Shown in pieces: positions 45,457-54,602 of a stretch of 64,000 bases of DNA (position 1 is its first letter; each line of letters begins with the position of its first letter). Origin of the DNA: Lysobacter changpingensis. GTDB lineage: Bacteria; Pseudomonadota; Gammaproteobacteria; Xanthomonadales; Xanthomonadaceae. Below the pieces are notes generated by a model that ran no database searches, was not told the DNA's origin, and saw nothing but the letters and a program-made list of their open reading frames with translations. Position numbers and translations under genes: made by a program. Location of the stretch: NCBI RefSeq assembly GCF_017308985.1, contig NZ_JADWPE010000001.1, positions 62,001-126,000 of the forward strand, read 5' to 3'.

Positions 45457-48210
45457 ATGAACCAGGAACTGCAGAGCGAGGCGCCGACCCGCCTCTCCAA
45501 CGTGCTGGTCGCCGCATCCCTGCGCGCCGATCAGTGGCGACAGCTCAATGCGAACGCGCGCGCTTGGGCCCAGGCCGGCTCCGCCTCGCCGCTGCGGTCG
45601 CAATGCGAATCGCAGCTGGAGGAGCTGCTGCGCATGGAACACTGCTGGGCGTATCCCGGCGAGCGCCTCATCGGCACGCTGCGCGATGCGCTCGCGCAGG
45701 GCGATGCGCCGTTGTTCGCGCGGCTGGTGCGCAAGATTTCCGGCGCGATCCTCTCCGGCGATTACCGCCGCGACGAAACCGTGTGGAACCTGGAGGAAGA
45801 CCTCGACCGCGCGACGCTCGACGCGCTGCCGCCGGACATCGCCGGCCTCGCCGACAAGCCCTATTTCGAAGTGCTCGTGGTGACGCCGAGCGAGCCGGCG
45901 CAGTGGGCGCGTTCGAAGGACGAGATGCGGCGCATGCGACGCCCGGAAGACCTGTTCCACTACGCCGCCGTGCACGCGGGCAGCTTCGAGGACGCCGCGC
46001 TCGCGGCAATGGTGAACACCGACCTGCAGGCGGTGGTGCTGGTCGACGGTTTCGGTTTCGCGTCGAAGCACGACATTCCCGACCTGAAGGCATTCCTCGC
46101 GCGGCACATCGCGCTGGACGAGGATCGGCTCGGCCCGGGCACGCTGTCGCTGGGGCTCGCGCGCACGCTCAAGGATTTCCGTCCGGAACTCGACCTGTAC
46201 CTGCTGTCCGACCGCGCGCCCGAATCGCTCGCCGGCAGCGACGAGGCCGCGCCGCTGCGGCGCGTGTTCCACCATGTCGAGGAACCCATGGAGATTCATC
46301 TTTCCATCCTCGACGGCATCAAGGACCGTTACGAGACGCCCTATTTCGACAACCTCAAGAAATACGCGCTGCGGCCCATCGGCACGTTCCATGCGCTGCC
46401 CATCGCGCGCGGCAAGTCGATCTTCGGTTCGAACTGGATACGCGACATGGGCCATTTCTACGGCACCAACATCCTGTTCGCCGAATCCTCGGCGACGACG
46501 GGCGGGCTCGACAGCCTGCTCGAACCCACCGGCAACATCAAAAAGGCGCAGGACGCCGTGGCGCGTGCGTTCGGCGCCAGGCGCGCGTACCTCGGCACCA
46601 ACGGCACGTCCACGTCGAACAAGATCGTCGTGCAGGCGGTGTGCAAGCCGGGCGACATCGTCATCGTCGACCGCAATTGCCACAAGTCGCACCACTACGG
46701 TTTCGTGCTTGCCGGCGCGCAGCCGTACTACGTCGAAGCCTTCCCGCTCACGCAGTATTCGATGTACGGCGCGGTGCCGCTGCGCACGATCAAGCAGGCG
46801 CTGATCGACTGCGCCGCCGCCGGCAAGCTCGACCGGGTGAAGGTCATCGACATGACCAACTGCACCTTCGACGGCCACATGTACCACCCGCGCCGGGTGA
46901 TGGAGGAATGCCTGGCGATCAAGCCCGACCTGATCTTCCTGTGGGACGAGGCGTGGTTCGGCTTCGCGCGGTTCAGCCCGCTGCATCGTCGCCGCACGGC
47001 GATGGGCGCGGCGGCTGCGTTGACGCGCCGATATAGAAGCAGCGGGTATCGCGACGAGTACGAGGCATGGAAGGCGAAGATCGGCGACCGCGATCCCGCC
47101 GATCCCTCGCTCATCGACGAGCGCGGGCTGCCCGACCCAGACCGCGTGCGCATTCGCGTCTACCAGACCAATTCGACGCACAAGTCGATGTCGGCGTTCC
47201 GCCAGGGCTCGATGATGCTGGTGTGGGACGAGGACTTCCACCAGGTCGAAGGCCCGTTCGAGGAAGCGTTCTTCGCGCACACCTCCACGTCGCCGAACCT
47301 GCAGCTGATCGCGTCGCTGGATCTCGCGCGCCGGCAGATGGAACTGGAAGGCTACGCGCTGACGATGAAGATGACCGATCTGGCGCTGAAGATCCGCCGC
47401 GCGGTCAACACGCATCCGCTGATCTCCAAGTATTTCCGCGTCGCCACGCCGGAGGACATGATCCCGGCCGAATTCCGCGAGTCCGGCATCGCCGACTACG
47501 GGCCGCCGAACGCCAGCTGGGCCGAATCCGTGGAGGCGTGGGACTCGGACGAGTTCGCGCTCGATCCCACGCGCCTGACGCTGATCTGCGGCGCCGCCGG
47601 CTTCGACGGCACGCAGTTCAAGGGCCTGCTCGCCGAGCGCTTCGACATCCAGATCAACAAGACCTCGCGCAACAGCATCCTCGTGCAGACCAACATCAAC
47701 AACACGCACAGCGATGCGGCGCTGTTGATCAAGGCGCTGGCGGACCTGTCGCGCGAGATCGAATCGCGCCTTGCGCAGGAAGGCGCGATTGGCCGGCAGG
47801 TGTTCGCCGACCGCGTGGATTCGCTGATGACCGACGTGCCCGACCTGCCGAACTTCAGCCGTTTCCACGACGCCTTCCGCGACGATCCCTCCGGCGCCAG
47901 CAACGAGGGCCACATGCGCCCGGCGTTCTTCATGGCCTACGAGGAAGACAACTGCGAGTTCGTGAAGCTGCGCAGCGAGGAAGTCGACCAGCGCCTGCGC
48001 GACGGGCCGGACATGGTCTCGGCGAACTTCGTCATCCCCTACCCCCCGGGCTTCCCGATCATGGTGCCCGGCCAGGTGATCACCGCCGACACCATCGCCT
48101 TCATGCGCAAGCTCGACGTGAAGGAAATCCACGGCTACCACGCCGCGCAGGGAATCAAGCTGATCAAGCCGTCCAAGCTCGCCGACCGGCGCGCCTCGTC
48201 CACGCAGTGA
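45457..48210 (+). CDS. Orn/Lys/Arg-type PLP decarboxylase (substrate uncertain)
   Basis: This 917-residue fold-type I PLP enzyme has LGTNGTSTSNKIV, the His stacking on PLP in DRNCHKSHHYG, the Asp pairing with the pyridine nitrogen in WDEAWFGFARFSP, and the Schiff-base Lys in YQTNSTHKSMSAFRQGSM. The C-terminal part (GYHAAQGIKLIKP) also fits. Inducible Lys, Arg or Orn decarboxylases have 710-760 residues; this one has about 180 extra, mainly at the N-terminus. Such enzymes consume a cytoplasmic proton when they release CO2 and usually work with an antiporter, here an AspT-type carrier 42 bp downstream. The substrate could be a basic amino acid or aspartate; the sequence alone does not settle it. 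Confidence 0.85.
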   Translation: MNQELQSEAPTRLSNVLVAASLRADQWRQLNANARAWAQAGSASPLRSQCESQLEELLRMEHCWAYPGERLIGTLRDALAQGDAPLFARLVRKISGAILSGDYRRDETVWNLEEDLDRATLDALPPDIAGLADKPYFEVLVVTPSEPAQWARSKDEMRRMRRPEDLFHYAAVHAGSFEDAALAAMVNTDLQAVVLVDGFGFASKHDIPDLKAFLARHIALDEDRLGPGTLSLGLARTLKDFRPELDLYLLSDRAPESLAGSDEAAPLRRVFHHVEEPMEIHLSILDGIKDRYETPYFDNLKKYALRPIGTFHALPIARGKSIFGSNWIRDMGHFYGTNILFAESSATTGGLDSLLEPTGNIKKAQDAVARAFGARRAYLGTNGTSTSNKIVVQAVCKPGDIVIVDRNCHKSHHYGFVLAGAQPYYVEAFPLTQYSMYGAVPLRTIKQALIDCAAAGKLDRVKVIDMTNCTFDGHMYHPRRVMEECLAIKPDLIFLWDEAWFGFARFSPLHRRRTAMGAAAALTRRYRSSGYRDEYEAWKAKIGDRDPADPSLIDERGLPDPDRVRIRVYQTNSTHKSMSAFRQGSMMLVWDEDFHQVEGPFEEAFFAHTSTSPNLQLIASLDLARRQMELEGYALTMKMTDLALKIRRAVNTHPLISKYFRVATPEDMIPAEFRESGIADYGPPNASWAESVEAWDSDEFALDPTRLTLICGAAGFDGTQFKGLLAERFDIQINKTSRNSILVQTNINNTHSDAALLIKALADLSREIESRLAQEGAIGRQVFADRVDSLMTDVPDLPNFSRFHDAFRDDPSGASNEGHMRPAFFMAYEEDNCEFVKLRSEEVDQRLRDGPDMVSANFVIPYPPGFPIMVPGQVITADTIAFMRKLDVKEIHGYHAAQGIKLIKPSKLADRRASSTQ

Positions 48211-48252
48211 TCCCGCGCGAAGCAACGCCACACGAAACCGGAGACCGCCGCC

Positions 48253-49953
48253 ATGCAAGGTTTCTTCCAGTTCCTCGCCGACAATCCGTACATCCTGCTG
48301 TTCTTCACCGTGGGAATGGCGGTGCTCGTCGGCAAGTTCGCGGTGAAGGGGTACGGGCTGGGCATGGTCGCCGCGGCGGTCGTGGTCGGCGCCGCGCTCG
48401 CGACGTGGGCCTCGACCTACGGCGTGAAGCTGCAGCTGGACAACTTCGCCAAGTCGCTCTTCTACTACCTGTTCATGTACGGCGTCGGCCTGCGCGTCGG
48501 GCCGGCGTTCTTCAACAGCCTGAAGAAGGACGGCATCACCTTCACCATCCTCGCCGTGATCTGCTCGTTCCTCGGCCTGGCACTGGTGGTGCTGATGACG
48601 AAGTGGCTCGCCCTGCCGGCCGGTTCGGCAGGCGGCATTCTCGCCGGTTCGCAGACGATGTCCGCCGCCATCGGCACGGCCGAGATGGCCATGGAACAGG
48701 GTGCGTACAAGGTGCCCGCCGGCACCACGCCGGAACAGGTCACCGGCATGATCGCGCTGGGTTACGGCGTGACCTACATCTGGGGCACGGTCGGCATCAT
48801 CCTGATCTGCAAGTACCTGCCGCGCTGGTGGGGCGTGGATGCGAAGGCCGCCGCGCGCGAGTACGAACAGGCGCACGGCGTGCGCAACGTCGACGACGCG
48901 GCGCTCACCGGGTATCGCGGCGGCGGACTTCGCGCGTACCGCATCGAGAACGAGCAGGCCAGCGGCCAGACCATCGCCGAGTTCCGCGCGAAGTTCCCGC
49001 AGTACCGCATCGTCAACGTGCGCCGCGGCGAGGATTCGCTCGGCGCCGCGCCCGACATGGTGCTGCTGCACGGCGACGTGGTCGCGCTGGGCGGAAAGCT
49101 CGGGGACCTCACCAGCAACCTCGGCCTGCTCGGCAGCGAGGTGGACGATCCGAAGGCGTTGAACGTGCCGCTGGACCAGGCGGAAATCCTGGTCACGGAG
49201 AAGGAGTTCGTCGGCAAGCCGCTGCGCTCGCTGGCGACGGAGGACTTCGCGGGACAGGTGCAGGTGACGCGGATGGAACGCTCCGGAGAGCCGATTCCCG
49301 TCGGCGCGGAAACCGAACTGAAGCGCCTCGACGTGCTGTTCGTCACCGGCCTGAAGAGCGCCGTGGACAAGGCCGCCGGTCTGCTGGGCAAGATCGCGCG
49401 GCCGAGCACGTCCACCGACCTGCTCACGCTGTCTGGCGGCATGGTGCTGGGCCTTCTGATCGGCAAGATCAACGTGCCGGTCGGCGATTTCTCCGTCGGC
49501 CTGGGCAACGCGGGCGGACTGCTGCTGTCCGGCATCCTGGTCTCGTCCATCGTGTCGCGGCTGCGTTATTTCGGCAGCACGCCGAACGCCGCGCGCAACA
49601 TTCTGGAAGACCTGGGCTTGGTGACCTTCATCGCCATCGTCGGCATCAACGCCGGCGCGACGCTGCTGGAACAGCTGACCGGATCGATCGCGCTGAAGAT
49701 CTTCATCGCCGGTTTCGTCGCCAGCACGATCCCGCCGTTCATCACCTGGGCGATCGGCTACCACTTCTTCAAGATCAATCCGGCGGTGCTGATGGGCGGC
49801 GTGGCGGGCTCGCGCTCGCACTCGGGCCCCGCGCGCGAGGCGGCGAAGGAGATCGACAGCACCGTGCCGTGGGTCGGCTTCCCGGTGGGCTATGCGATTT
49901 CCGGCGTGCTCTACACGGTGTTCGGCTACTTCGCGATGGTGTTGTCGCAGTAG
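48253..49953 (+). CDS. aspT: Aspartate:alanine antiporter family transporter (AspT-like)
   Basis: The 566-residue product has two membrane halves (residues 1-190 and 385-566) around a soluble region with two TrkA-C-like domains (about 205-370, NEQASGQTIAEFRAKFPQYRI and LGGKLGDLTSNLG). Membrane motifs include MYGVGLRVGPAFFNSLKKDG, AGSQTMSAAIGTAEMAMEQ and GGMVLGLLIGKINVP. This is the AspT/YidE/YbjL family, whose best-studied member exchanges aspartate for alanine and, together with a decarboxylase, creates a proton gradient. Being next to a decarboxylase argues for a precursor/product exchange here too; the actual pair of substrates is not known. Confidence 0.9.
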   Translation: MQGFFQFLADNPYILLFFTVGMAVLVGKFAVKGYGLGMVAAAVVVGAALATWASTYGVKLQLDNFAKSLFYYLFMYGVGLRVGPAFFNSLKKDGITFTILAVICSFLGLALVVLMTKWLALPAGSAGGILAGSQTMSAAIGTAEMAMEQGAYKVPAGTTPEQVTGMIALGYGVTYIWGTVGIILICKYLPRWWGVDAKAAAREYEQAHGVRNVDDAALTGYRGGGLRAYRIENEQASGQTIAEFRAKFPQYRIVNVRRGEDSLGAAPDMVLLHGDVVALGGKLGDLTSNLGLLGSEVDDPKALNVPLDQAEILVTEKEFVGKPLRSLATEDFAGQVQVTRMERSGEPIPVGAETELKRLDVLFVTGLKSAVDKAAGLLGKIARPSTSTDLLTLSGGMVLGLLIGKINVPVGDFSVGLGNAGGLLLSGILVSSIVSRLRYFGSTPNAARNILEDLGLVTFIAIVGINAGATLLEQLTGSIALKIFIAGFVASTIPPFITWAIGYHFFKINPAVLMGGVAGSRSHSGPAREAAKEIDSTVPWVGFPVGYAISGVLYTVFGYFAMVLSQ

Positions 49954-49969
49954 GCGCAGGGAGAACGAC

Positions 49970-51370
49970 GTGAAGACCAGGCGTGACGAAGCCCGGATCG
50001 CGCTCGCGGTCGCATGCGTGGCGTGTGCGCTGGCAATGCCGGCGCACGCGCAGACCACGCCCGCGCAGGGCGCCGCGCCGCCGCAGGCCGACGCGGCCGA
50101 CGAAACCGAAGACGACGTGTACGTGCCGTCGGAGCCCACCTCGACCGAACAGGGCGCCACGCGCATGAACGAGGCGTTCGCCCCGCGCGATCGCGCGCAG
50201 TGGATACGCGACACGCGGCGCAAGGCGTTCCAGGACACCAAGTGGGACCTGCAGGTGCGCTCGTTCTACCTCGACCGCGAGAAGTACGACGACACCGCGA
50301 GCGAAGCCTGGGCACTGGGCGGATCGGTCGGTTTCAAGACGGGCTATTTCCGCGAGCGTTTCGCCTTCGGCGCGACCGGCTACACCTCGCAGAAGCTGTT
50401 CGGCCCGGAAGACCGCGACGGCACGCTGCTGCTCGCGCCCGGCCAGGAAGGCTACACCGTGCTCGGCGAGGTCTACGGCGAGTTCCTCATCAACGAGGAC
50501 TCGCGCCTGACCCTGGGCCGGCGCGGCATCGACACGCCCTACATCAACCGCAACGACGCGCGCATGACGCCGAACACTTTCCAGGCCGTGCTGTTCCAGG
50601 GCCTGTACGGCGGCGACGAAGGCCGGCCGGAATGGCGCGTGGGCGGCGGGTATTTCGACAAGATCAAGGAGCGCAACTCGGAGGACTTCGTGTCGATGGC
50701 GCGCGACGCCGGCGCGCCGGCGGGCGTGGAGCGCGGCGTGTACGCGCTGGGCGCGAACTTCAAGTCCGGCGGATTCTCCTTCGGCGCGATCGACTACTAC
50801 AGCGACGACATCATCAACATCTTCTACGCCGAAGGTAAGTACGGTTTTTCGCTGGCGGAGAAGACCAGGCTCGCCTTCACGCTGCAGTATTCCGACCAGA
50901 CCAGCGTCGGCGACGACCGGCTGCGCGGCACGGATTTCGCGTCCGACCAGTGGGGCGCGAAGGCCGAACTCACCCAGGGCGCCGCGCTGTTCACCGCCGC
51001 CTACACACGCGCCGGCGGCGACACCAACATGCAGAACCCGTGGAGCGGCTATCCCGGCTTCACCAGCGTGCAGGTGGAGGACTTCAACCGCGACGGCGAA
51101 TCGGCGTGGCTGCTGCGTGCCGGCTACACCTTCCCGTGGATCAAGGGTGCGAGCGTGTACGCGCTGTACGTCGACGGCTCCGACCCGCAATCACCCACCG
51201 AGTACGCGAAGGACGAATACAACGTCAATTTCCAGTGGGCCGTCGCGGACGGTTTCCTGCAGGGTCTGCTGGTGCGCCTGCGCTACTCGCACGTGCGGCA
51301 GGAGGGACCGATCGAATGGGACCTGGACGATTTCCGGCTGATGATCTTCTACGACCCGCCGCGGCTTTGA
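49970..51370 (+). CDS. OprD-family outer-membrane porin
   Basis: The product has 466 residues from a GTG start with GCAGGGAG about 5-11 bp upstream; the ATG-started frame farther up would overlap aspT. A signal peptide ends near MPAHAQ. After a low-complexity stretch the barrel starts (WDLQVRSFYLDREKYDD), and features such as LTLGRRGIDTPYINRNDARMTPNTFQ and YVDGSDPQSPTEYAKDEYN fit the OprD family of 18-strand substrate-specific channels. OprD-type porins admit basic amino acids, dipeptides or small acids. As the third gene of operon 2, it probably lets the decarboxylase substrate cross the outer membrane. Confidence 0.85.
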   Translation: MKTRRDEARIALAVACVACALAMPAHAQTTPAQGAAPPQADAADETEDDVYVPSEPTSTEQGATRMNEAFAPRDRAQWIRDTRRKAFQDTKWDLQVRSFYLDREKYDDTASEAWALGGSVGFKTGYFRERFAFGATGYTSQKLFGPEDRDGTLLLAPGQEGYTVLGEVYGEFLINEDSRLTLGRRGIDTPYINRNDARMTPNTFQAVLFQGLYGGDEGRPEWRVGGGYFDKIKERNSEDFVSMARDAGAPAGVERGVYALGANFKSGGFSFGAIDYYSDDIINIFYAEGKYGFSLAEKTRLAFTLQYSDQTSVGDDRLRGTDFASDQWGAKAELTQGAALFTAAYTRAGGDTNMQNPWSGYPGFTSVQVEDFNRDGESAWLLRAGYTFPWIKGASVYALYVDGSDPQSPTEYAKDEYNVNFQWAVADGFLQGLLVRLRYSHVRQEGPIEWDLDDFRLMIFYDPPRL

Positions 51371-51404
51371 CTCGCTGCCTTCGTGGGGCGACGCCCGCAC
51401 GGTA

Positions 51405-51739
51405 GCGCGCTTGATTGCGAAGCCTCCGAGCCAAGTAGCCATGGCAATAACAAATAATCCGATTAGTAATAGGCCCGGATGAAAAGAAGGTGTTTCACGA
51501 AGCCACGTAACACCTAACAAGCCGACGGAGAGGGTAATCATCCCTAGCAAGAGAATGATGCCCCTGGCCCCCACTGTGGATCGGGGGAACTCCAAATACA
51601 CGTCGTCAACATGATTCGGCGGGTCGCCGAATGCCTCCAGCACTCCCGGAGGATCACTCGGCGCCGGTAGATCGCGTTCCCATCCGATGCATGATGGGTC
51701 CAGCAATGGCCGGGCCTTTTCGGCCTGAGGCGAAACTCT
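51405..51739 (-). pseudogene. Truncated type VI-associated membrane protein (DUF6708-like N-terminus)
   Basis: About 110 residues look coding: PLLDPSCIGWERDLPAP, DDVYLEFPRSTVGARGI, then two TM helices (IILLLGMITLSVGLLGVTW; GLLLIGLFVIAMATWLGGFAI). No ATG, GTG or TTG lies at the expected N-terminus; only an internal TTG is available. The frame runs into the antisense of the porin gene at about 51400 without a natural C-terminus. The sequence is more AT-rich (about 51437-51520) than its surroundings. It resembles the DUF6708 proteins found in type VI cassettes, whose C-terminal part is missing here. I read it as a remnant at the island edge. Confidence 0.6.
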
Positions 51740-51923
51740 ACTCCTTGTCCGCTTGCTGCTGCATCGGCTTCGCCTCCAGTTCGCTTTGCCGGACGGATCC
51801 GCGATAAGCCGCACCCATCAAACCGCATATCAGAATAGCCAATGGGATAAGAACCCGCCTGCCAAAGGCGGGATCTTCAGACCAGGCGCGTGGCTCATGC
51901 GCAGCAATCGAATTCATGATCAT
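51738..51923 (-). CDS. Small membrane protein of the type VI cassette
   Basis: A 61-residue protein (start ATG 51923; a TTG at 51965 would add 14 residues) reads MIMNSIAAHEPRAW and has a TM helix (VLIPLAILICGLMGAAY), then a short charged tail ending MQQQADKE. It stops just before the DUF6708-like remnant, whose reading begins at its stop codon. Size and position suggest an accessory protein of the same cassette. No function can be assigned. Confidence 0.6.
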   Translation of the reverse strand: MIMNSIAAHEPRAWSEDPAFGRRVLIPLAILICGLMGAAYRGSVRQSELEAKPMQQQADKE

Positions 51924-51957
51924 TTCGTATTCCCGCGACGGCGCACCTGCGATCAGA

Positions 51958-52572
51958 TCATTCAAGGACGTCTGCGATATGGGGCATTGGCCGCGTTGTC
52001 CACGTAATCCTCGCCTGCGGCGAGACGACCTGCTGGCCGGTCTTGCGGCCGGCCTGCCGCGCCAGTTTCGCCTGCTGCTCGCGCAGGGTCCTGCATTGCA
52101 GCGCGTAGTAGTCGGCGACGGTCATCGTCACCTTCAACTGCGTGGCATGCACGCGTTCGTGCAGCAGCAGGCCGCTGACCGTGAGGCGCGTGGTCAGGTT
52201 CTCGATGCCGGCCGCCAGCAGCGGTTTGAGCTGGGTGGCGGCGGAGTTCACCGCCAGCAGGGTTTGCGCGGCGGCATCCTTCACGCTGGCGAAGAGCAGT
52301 TTCTCGCCGAAGTCCTGGCTGCCGATGAGCTTGTTGAGGGCGTCGTGCAGCTTTTGCGTGTCGTTCCATTCGCGCTCGCCCTGGCCATTCTTGTGGGGTT
52401 GCAGGTTGTCGAGCAGCGGTTTGTGGCGCAGCGTCAACGCTTGGAACGGCGGGCTATTCAGGTCGTTCAGCCAGCCCTGCCATAGCTTCACGCTGGCGCC
52501 GTCGACAGTCGTCTCCTTCCTGTTCATGCAGATAGCCACAGCCACCGCTACACCAGCCGCACCATCTGCCAT
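51958..52572 (-). CDS. Unknown type VI cassette protein, probable frameshift near the C-terminus
   Basis: The 204-residue frame starts at ATG 52572 (AGGA 8 bp upstream) and overlaps the end of the immunity gene by 25 bp. A short hydrophobic start (GAAGVAVAVAIC) leads to a mostly helical body (VKLWQGWLNDLNSPPFQALTL; LLLHERVHATQLKVTMTVADYYAL). Near 52012 the reading passes a GCGAG; adding one G there would change the last residues from RITWTTRPMPHIADVLE to EDYVDNAANAPYRRRP, which looks more natural and ends at 51962. The family is not recognised. From position it could be a second effector, adaptor or immunity protein. Confidence 0.6.
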   Translation of the reverse strand: MADGAAGVAVAVAICMNRKETTVDGASVKLWQGWLNDLNSPPFQALTLRHKPLLDNLQPHKNGQGEREWNDTQKLHDALNKLIGSQDFGEKLLFASVKDAAAQTLLAVNSAATQLKPLLAAGIENLTTRLTVSGLLLHERVHATQLKVTMTVADYYALQCRTLREQQAKLARQAGRKTGQQVVSPQARITWTTRPMPHIADVLE

Positions 52573-53761
52573 GTCACATCCTGGCCCTCGACCTGTGGCA
52601 TCGGTACGCCGTGGGCGATCGTCTGCGGGCCGATCGGGCGCTCCAAGCATTGCCATACGGCCGGATACGGGCAGGGTTGCCCGGAGCGCACGCGCAGGCC
52701 GCGCGATGTGCTCGGCGTGGGCGAACGCGCGCGCGTGGCGGCGTCGGGCCAGTCGCTGTCCTCGTCGAACCGGCCCAGCCAGCGGCGCGTGTCCTGGGCG
52801 TTGAAGCGCACGTTGGGGTCGCCATCCCATTCGCCGAAGCCGAGCAGGTCCAGTTTCGGATGGCGGATCGGCTTGAGCAGTTTGTTGAGCATCACCGGCA
52901 GCAGCGGAACGCCATCCTCGACCGGATACAAGTCAGGCTGCTCGCCCAGCTCGATCCACTGCCCGCAGCTCAGCTCATCGATGCGGATACGGGGGTGGTC
53001 GAGCGCCTCGTGCACTTCCTCGCGGCTCTTGCCGAGCTTGGCGCGCCACACATCGGACAGGAAGAACGCCCAAGTGGGCGGGCGGATGCCTTGCACCAGG
53101 TCATGGAATCCTTTCATGCCGAAGGGATAGTCCGTATCCAGTCCGTAGAAGTGCGGGGCCAGCGCACGGTCCCATACCGTCACTTCCGAGCGCGTGCCGA
53201 ACTCCAGCGGGTTGGCCATCGCGAAGCCGCTGTAGACCTGCTCGGGTTTGAGCCGTTCGATGGTCTCGTGCACGAAGCGGCGCCATCCGTCGCGGTTGTC
53301 CAGCCACCATTGCCAGCGATAGTAGAACTGGCCGTAGGAGTAAGCGGTCTCGTTGTTTCCCCAATCCTTCGCGCGCCAGAAGTACCCGGCGGTCGTGGGC
53401 GAACTGCGATGGTTCTTCTCGTCGGTGAACTCAAACAAAAAGTTCCTATGAAGCGGCTTCTTCCTGGCCCACTCGCGCAGGTCGCCCGCACGCGTGGACC
53501 CATAGGGGTGAGGGCGCTCCGAATCCGGATGCGTGGCGATGGTGTAGGGTTTGTCGGCCAGCGACTCGCTTCGTGCACCTCGATCAGCGCCAGCGACGCG
53601 TCCAGGTAGCGCGTCGGTTCGTACTGGAAATAGAACGTCAGGAACGGGCTGATCGCGAGTTCGAAGTCGCCGTTATCGTTAGCCACATTGGGCCAGAGCT
53701 TCAAATCGGCCACCATGCCGGCGATATCTTCATCGCTCATAAGTCGCTGCGTTGTGCTCAT
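52548..53761 (-). pseudogene. Type VI immunity protein (DUF3396/TsiV-like), frameshifted
   Basis: The first 65 codons from ATG 53761 (MSDEDIAGMVADLKLWPNV...LALIEVHEA) belong to the same protein as the -frame ending at 52548 (ESLADKPYTIATHPDSE...FWRAKDWGNNETAYSYGQFYYRWQWW). They are separated by a one-base loss at GAAGC|GAG near 53567. Restored, the protein has about 400 residues and matches type VI immunity (DUF3396) proteins, which protect against co-encoded nuclease effectors. Its start overlaps the effector stop (ATGA). As read, the product is truncated to about 115 residues or fewer of correct sequence. It is either decayed or a base-call error. Confidence 0.75.
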
Positions 53762-54602
53762 TTGTTCTTCCTCCTGCCGGGAGCATTGGGCTTTTGATCG
53801 TTGCCTGGCGTGACATCCGTGCAATCCTCCGGCACGCGCAGCAGCGCGACCTTCTTCTGGTCCTTGCCGCCCATGACGTCGTCGTAGTCGTCCAACTGAT
53901 CTTTCCTCACCCAATCCCCCGGAAACTTGATCTCCACTGCCGCAAACACGTTCGGCACCTCGAACGGCTGCTGCCGGTACTCGACGATCACCAGGTCCGG
54001 CGCGATGCAGCCGCGCGGACGCGGCCAGAACGGAAAGATGTCGTGACGCGGTACGGCTTGGTGCTGCCCGGCCGGTCGAGCGCCGCCTTGCGGCTGGTGC
54101 GGTAGTAGTTCGGCTCGGCCTTCAGCGGGCTCTTCCAGTCCAGTGCACCGTCGATGGCTTCGAAGATCAGCGACGCGGTGGTCTGTTTCAGTGCGATTTC
54201 AATCGTGGTTTCGACCACCTCGCCCGGAATCTTCCTGCGCACCCGGCGCGGCACCTTGATCGGCATCGCCAGCGCCCATTGACTGGCTATGCTGATGGCC
54301 GGGCGGAACGGAATCTTGCGCTCGATGTACTCCTTGTACGTCGCGCCCTCGGTGCCACGCCGCGACACCGTGCTGTTGCCGCCCTTGTCGACCAGCGCGA
54401 AGGTGGAACTCTTCGTGTCGATCTCCTTCGAGAACGATTCGATGGTGTTGCGCAGAACCTGTTTCACCTGTTCCTTGCGCTGCGCGATGTCGCGCATCAT
54501 CTCGGCGGTTTCCTTGACCGTCATGGCCGTTTCGTAGGCCTCGTACGCGCGATAGGCGCGGTAGCCCCAGACCAGGGCGGCGGCTGCGGCGGGCAGCGGC
54601 AT
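53758..54602 (-). pseudogene. VRR-NUC nuclease effector of type VI secretion, frameshifted
   Basis: The N-terminal frame (start 54602, MPLPAAAAALVWGYRAYRAY, then KETAEMMRDIAQRKEQVKQVL) runs to YYRTSRKAALDRPGSTKPYRV. After one missing base near 54047 the coding continues in another frame as HDIFPFWPRPRGCIAPDLVIVEYR...VFAAVEIKFPGDW and ends at 53758. PDLVIVE and VEIKF are the catalytic D and ExK of the VRR-NUC (PD-(D/E)xK) fold. The break removes the active site from the translated product. TseV-type VRR-NUC effectors damage target-cell DNA and are paired with DUF3396-like immunity, as here. The start overlaps the upstream stop (TGATG). Confidence 0.75.

Noticed and set aside
45211-50241. A 1676-codon open frame antisense to the decarboxylase and AspT genes
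   Set aside because: It is low-complexity and Arg/His-rich, while the sense strand carries complete, well-conserved proteins. It is a shadow frame.
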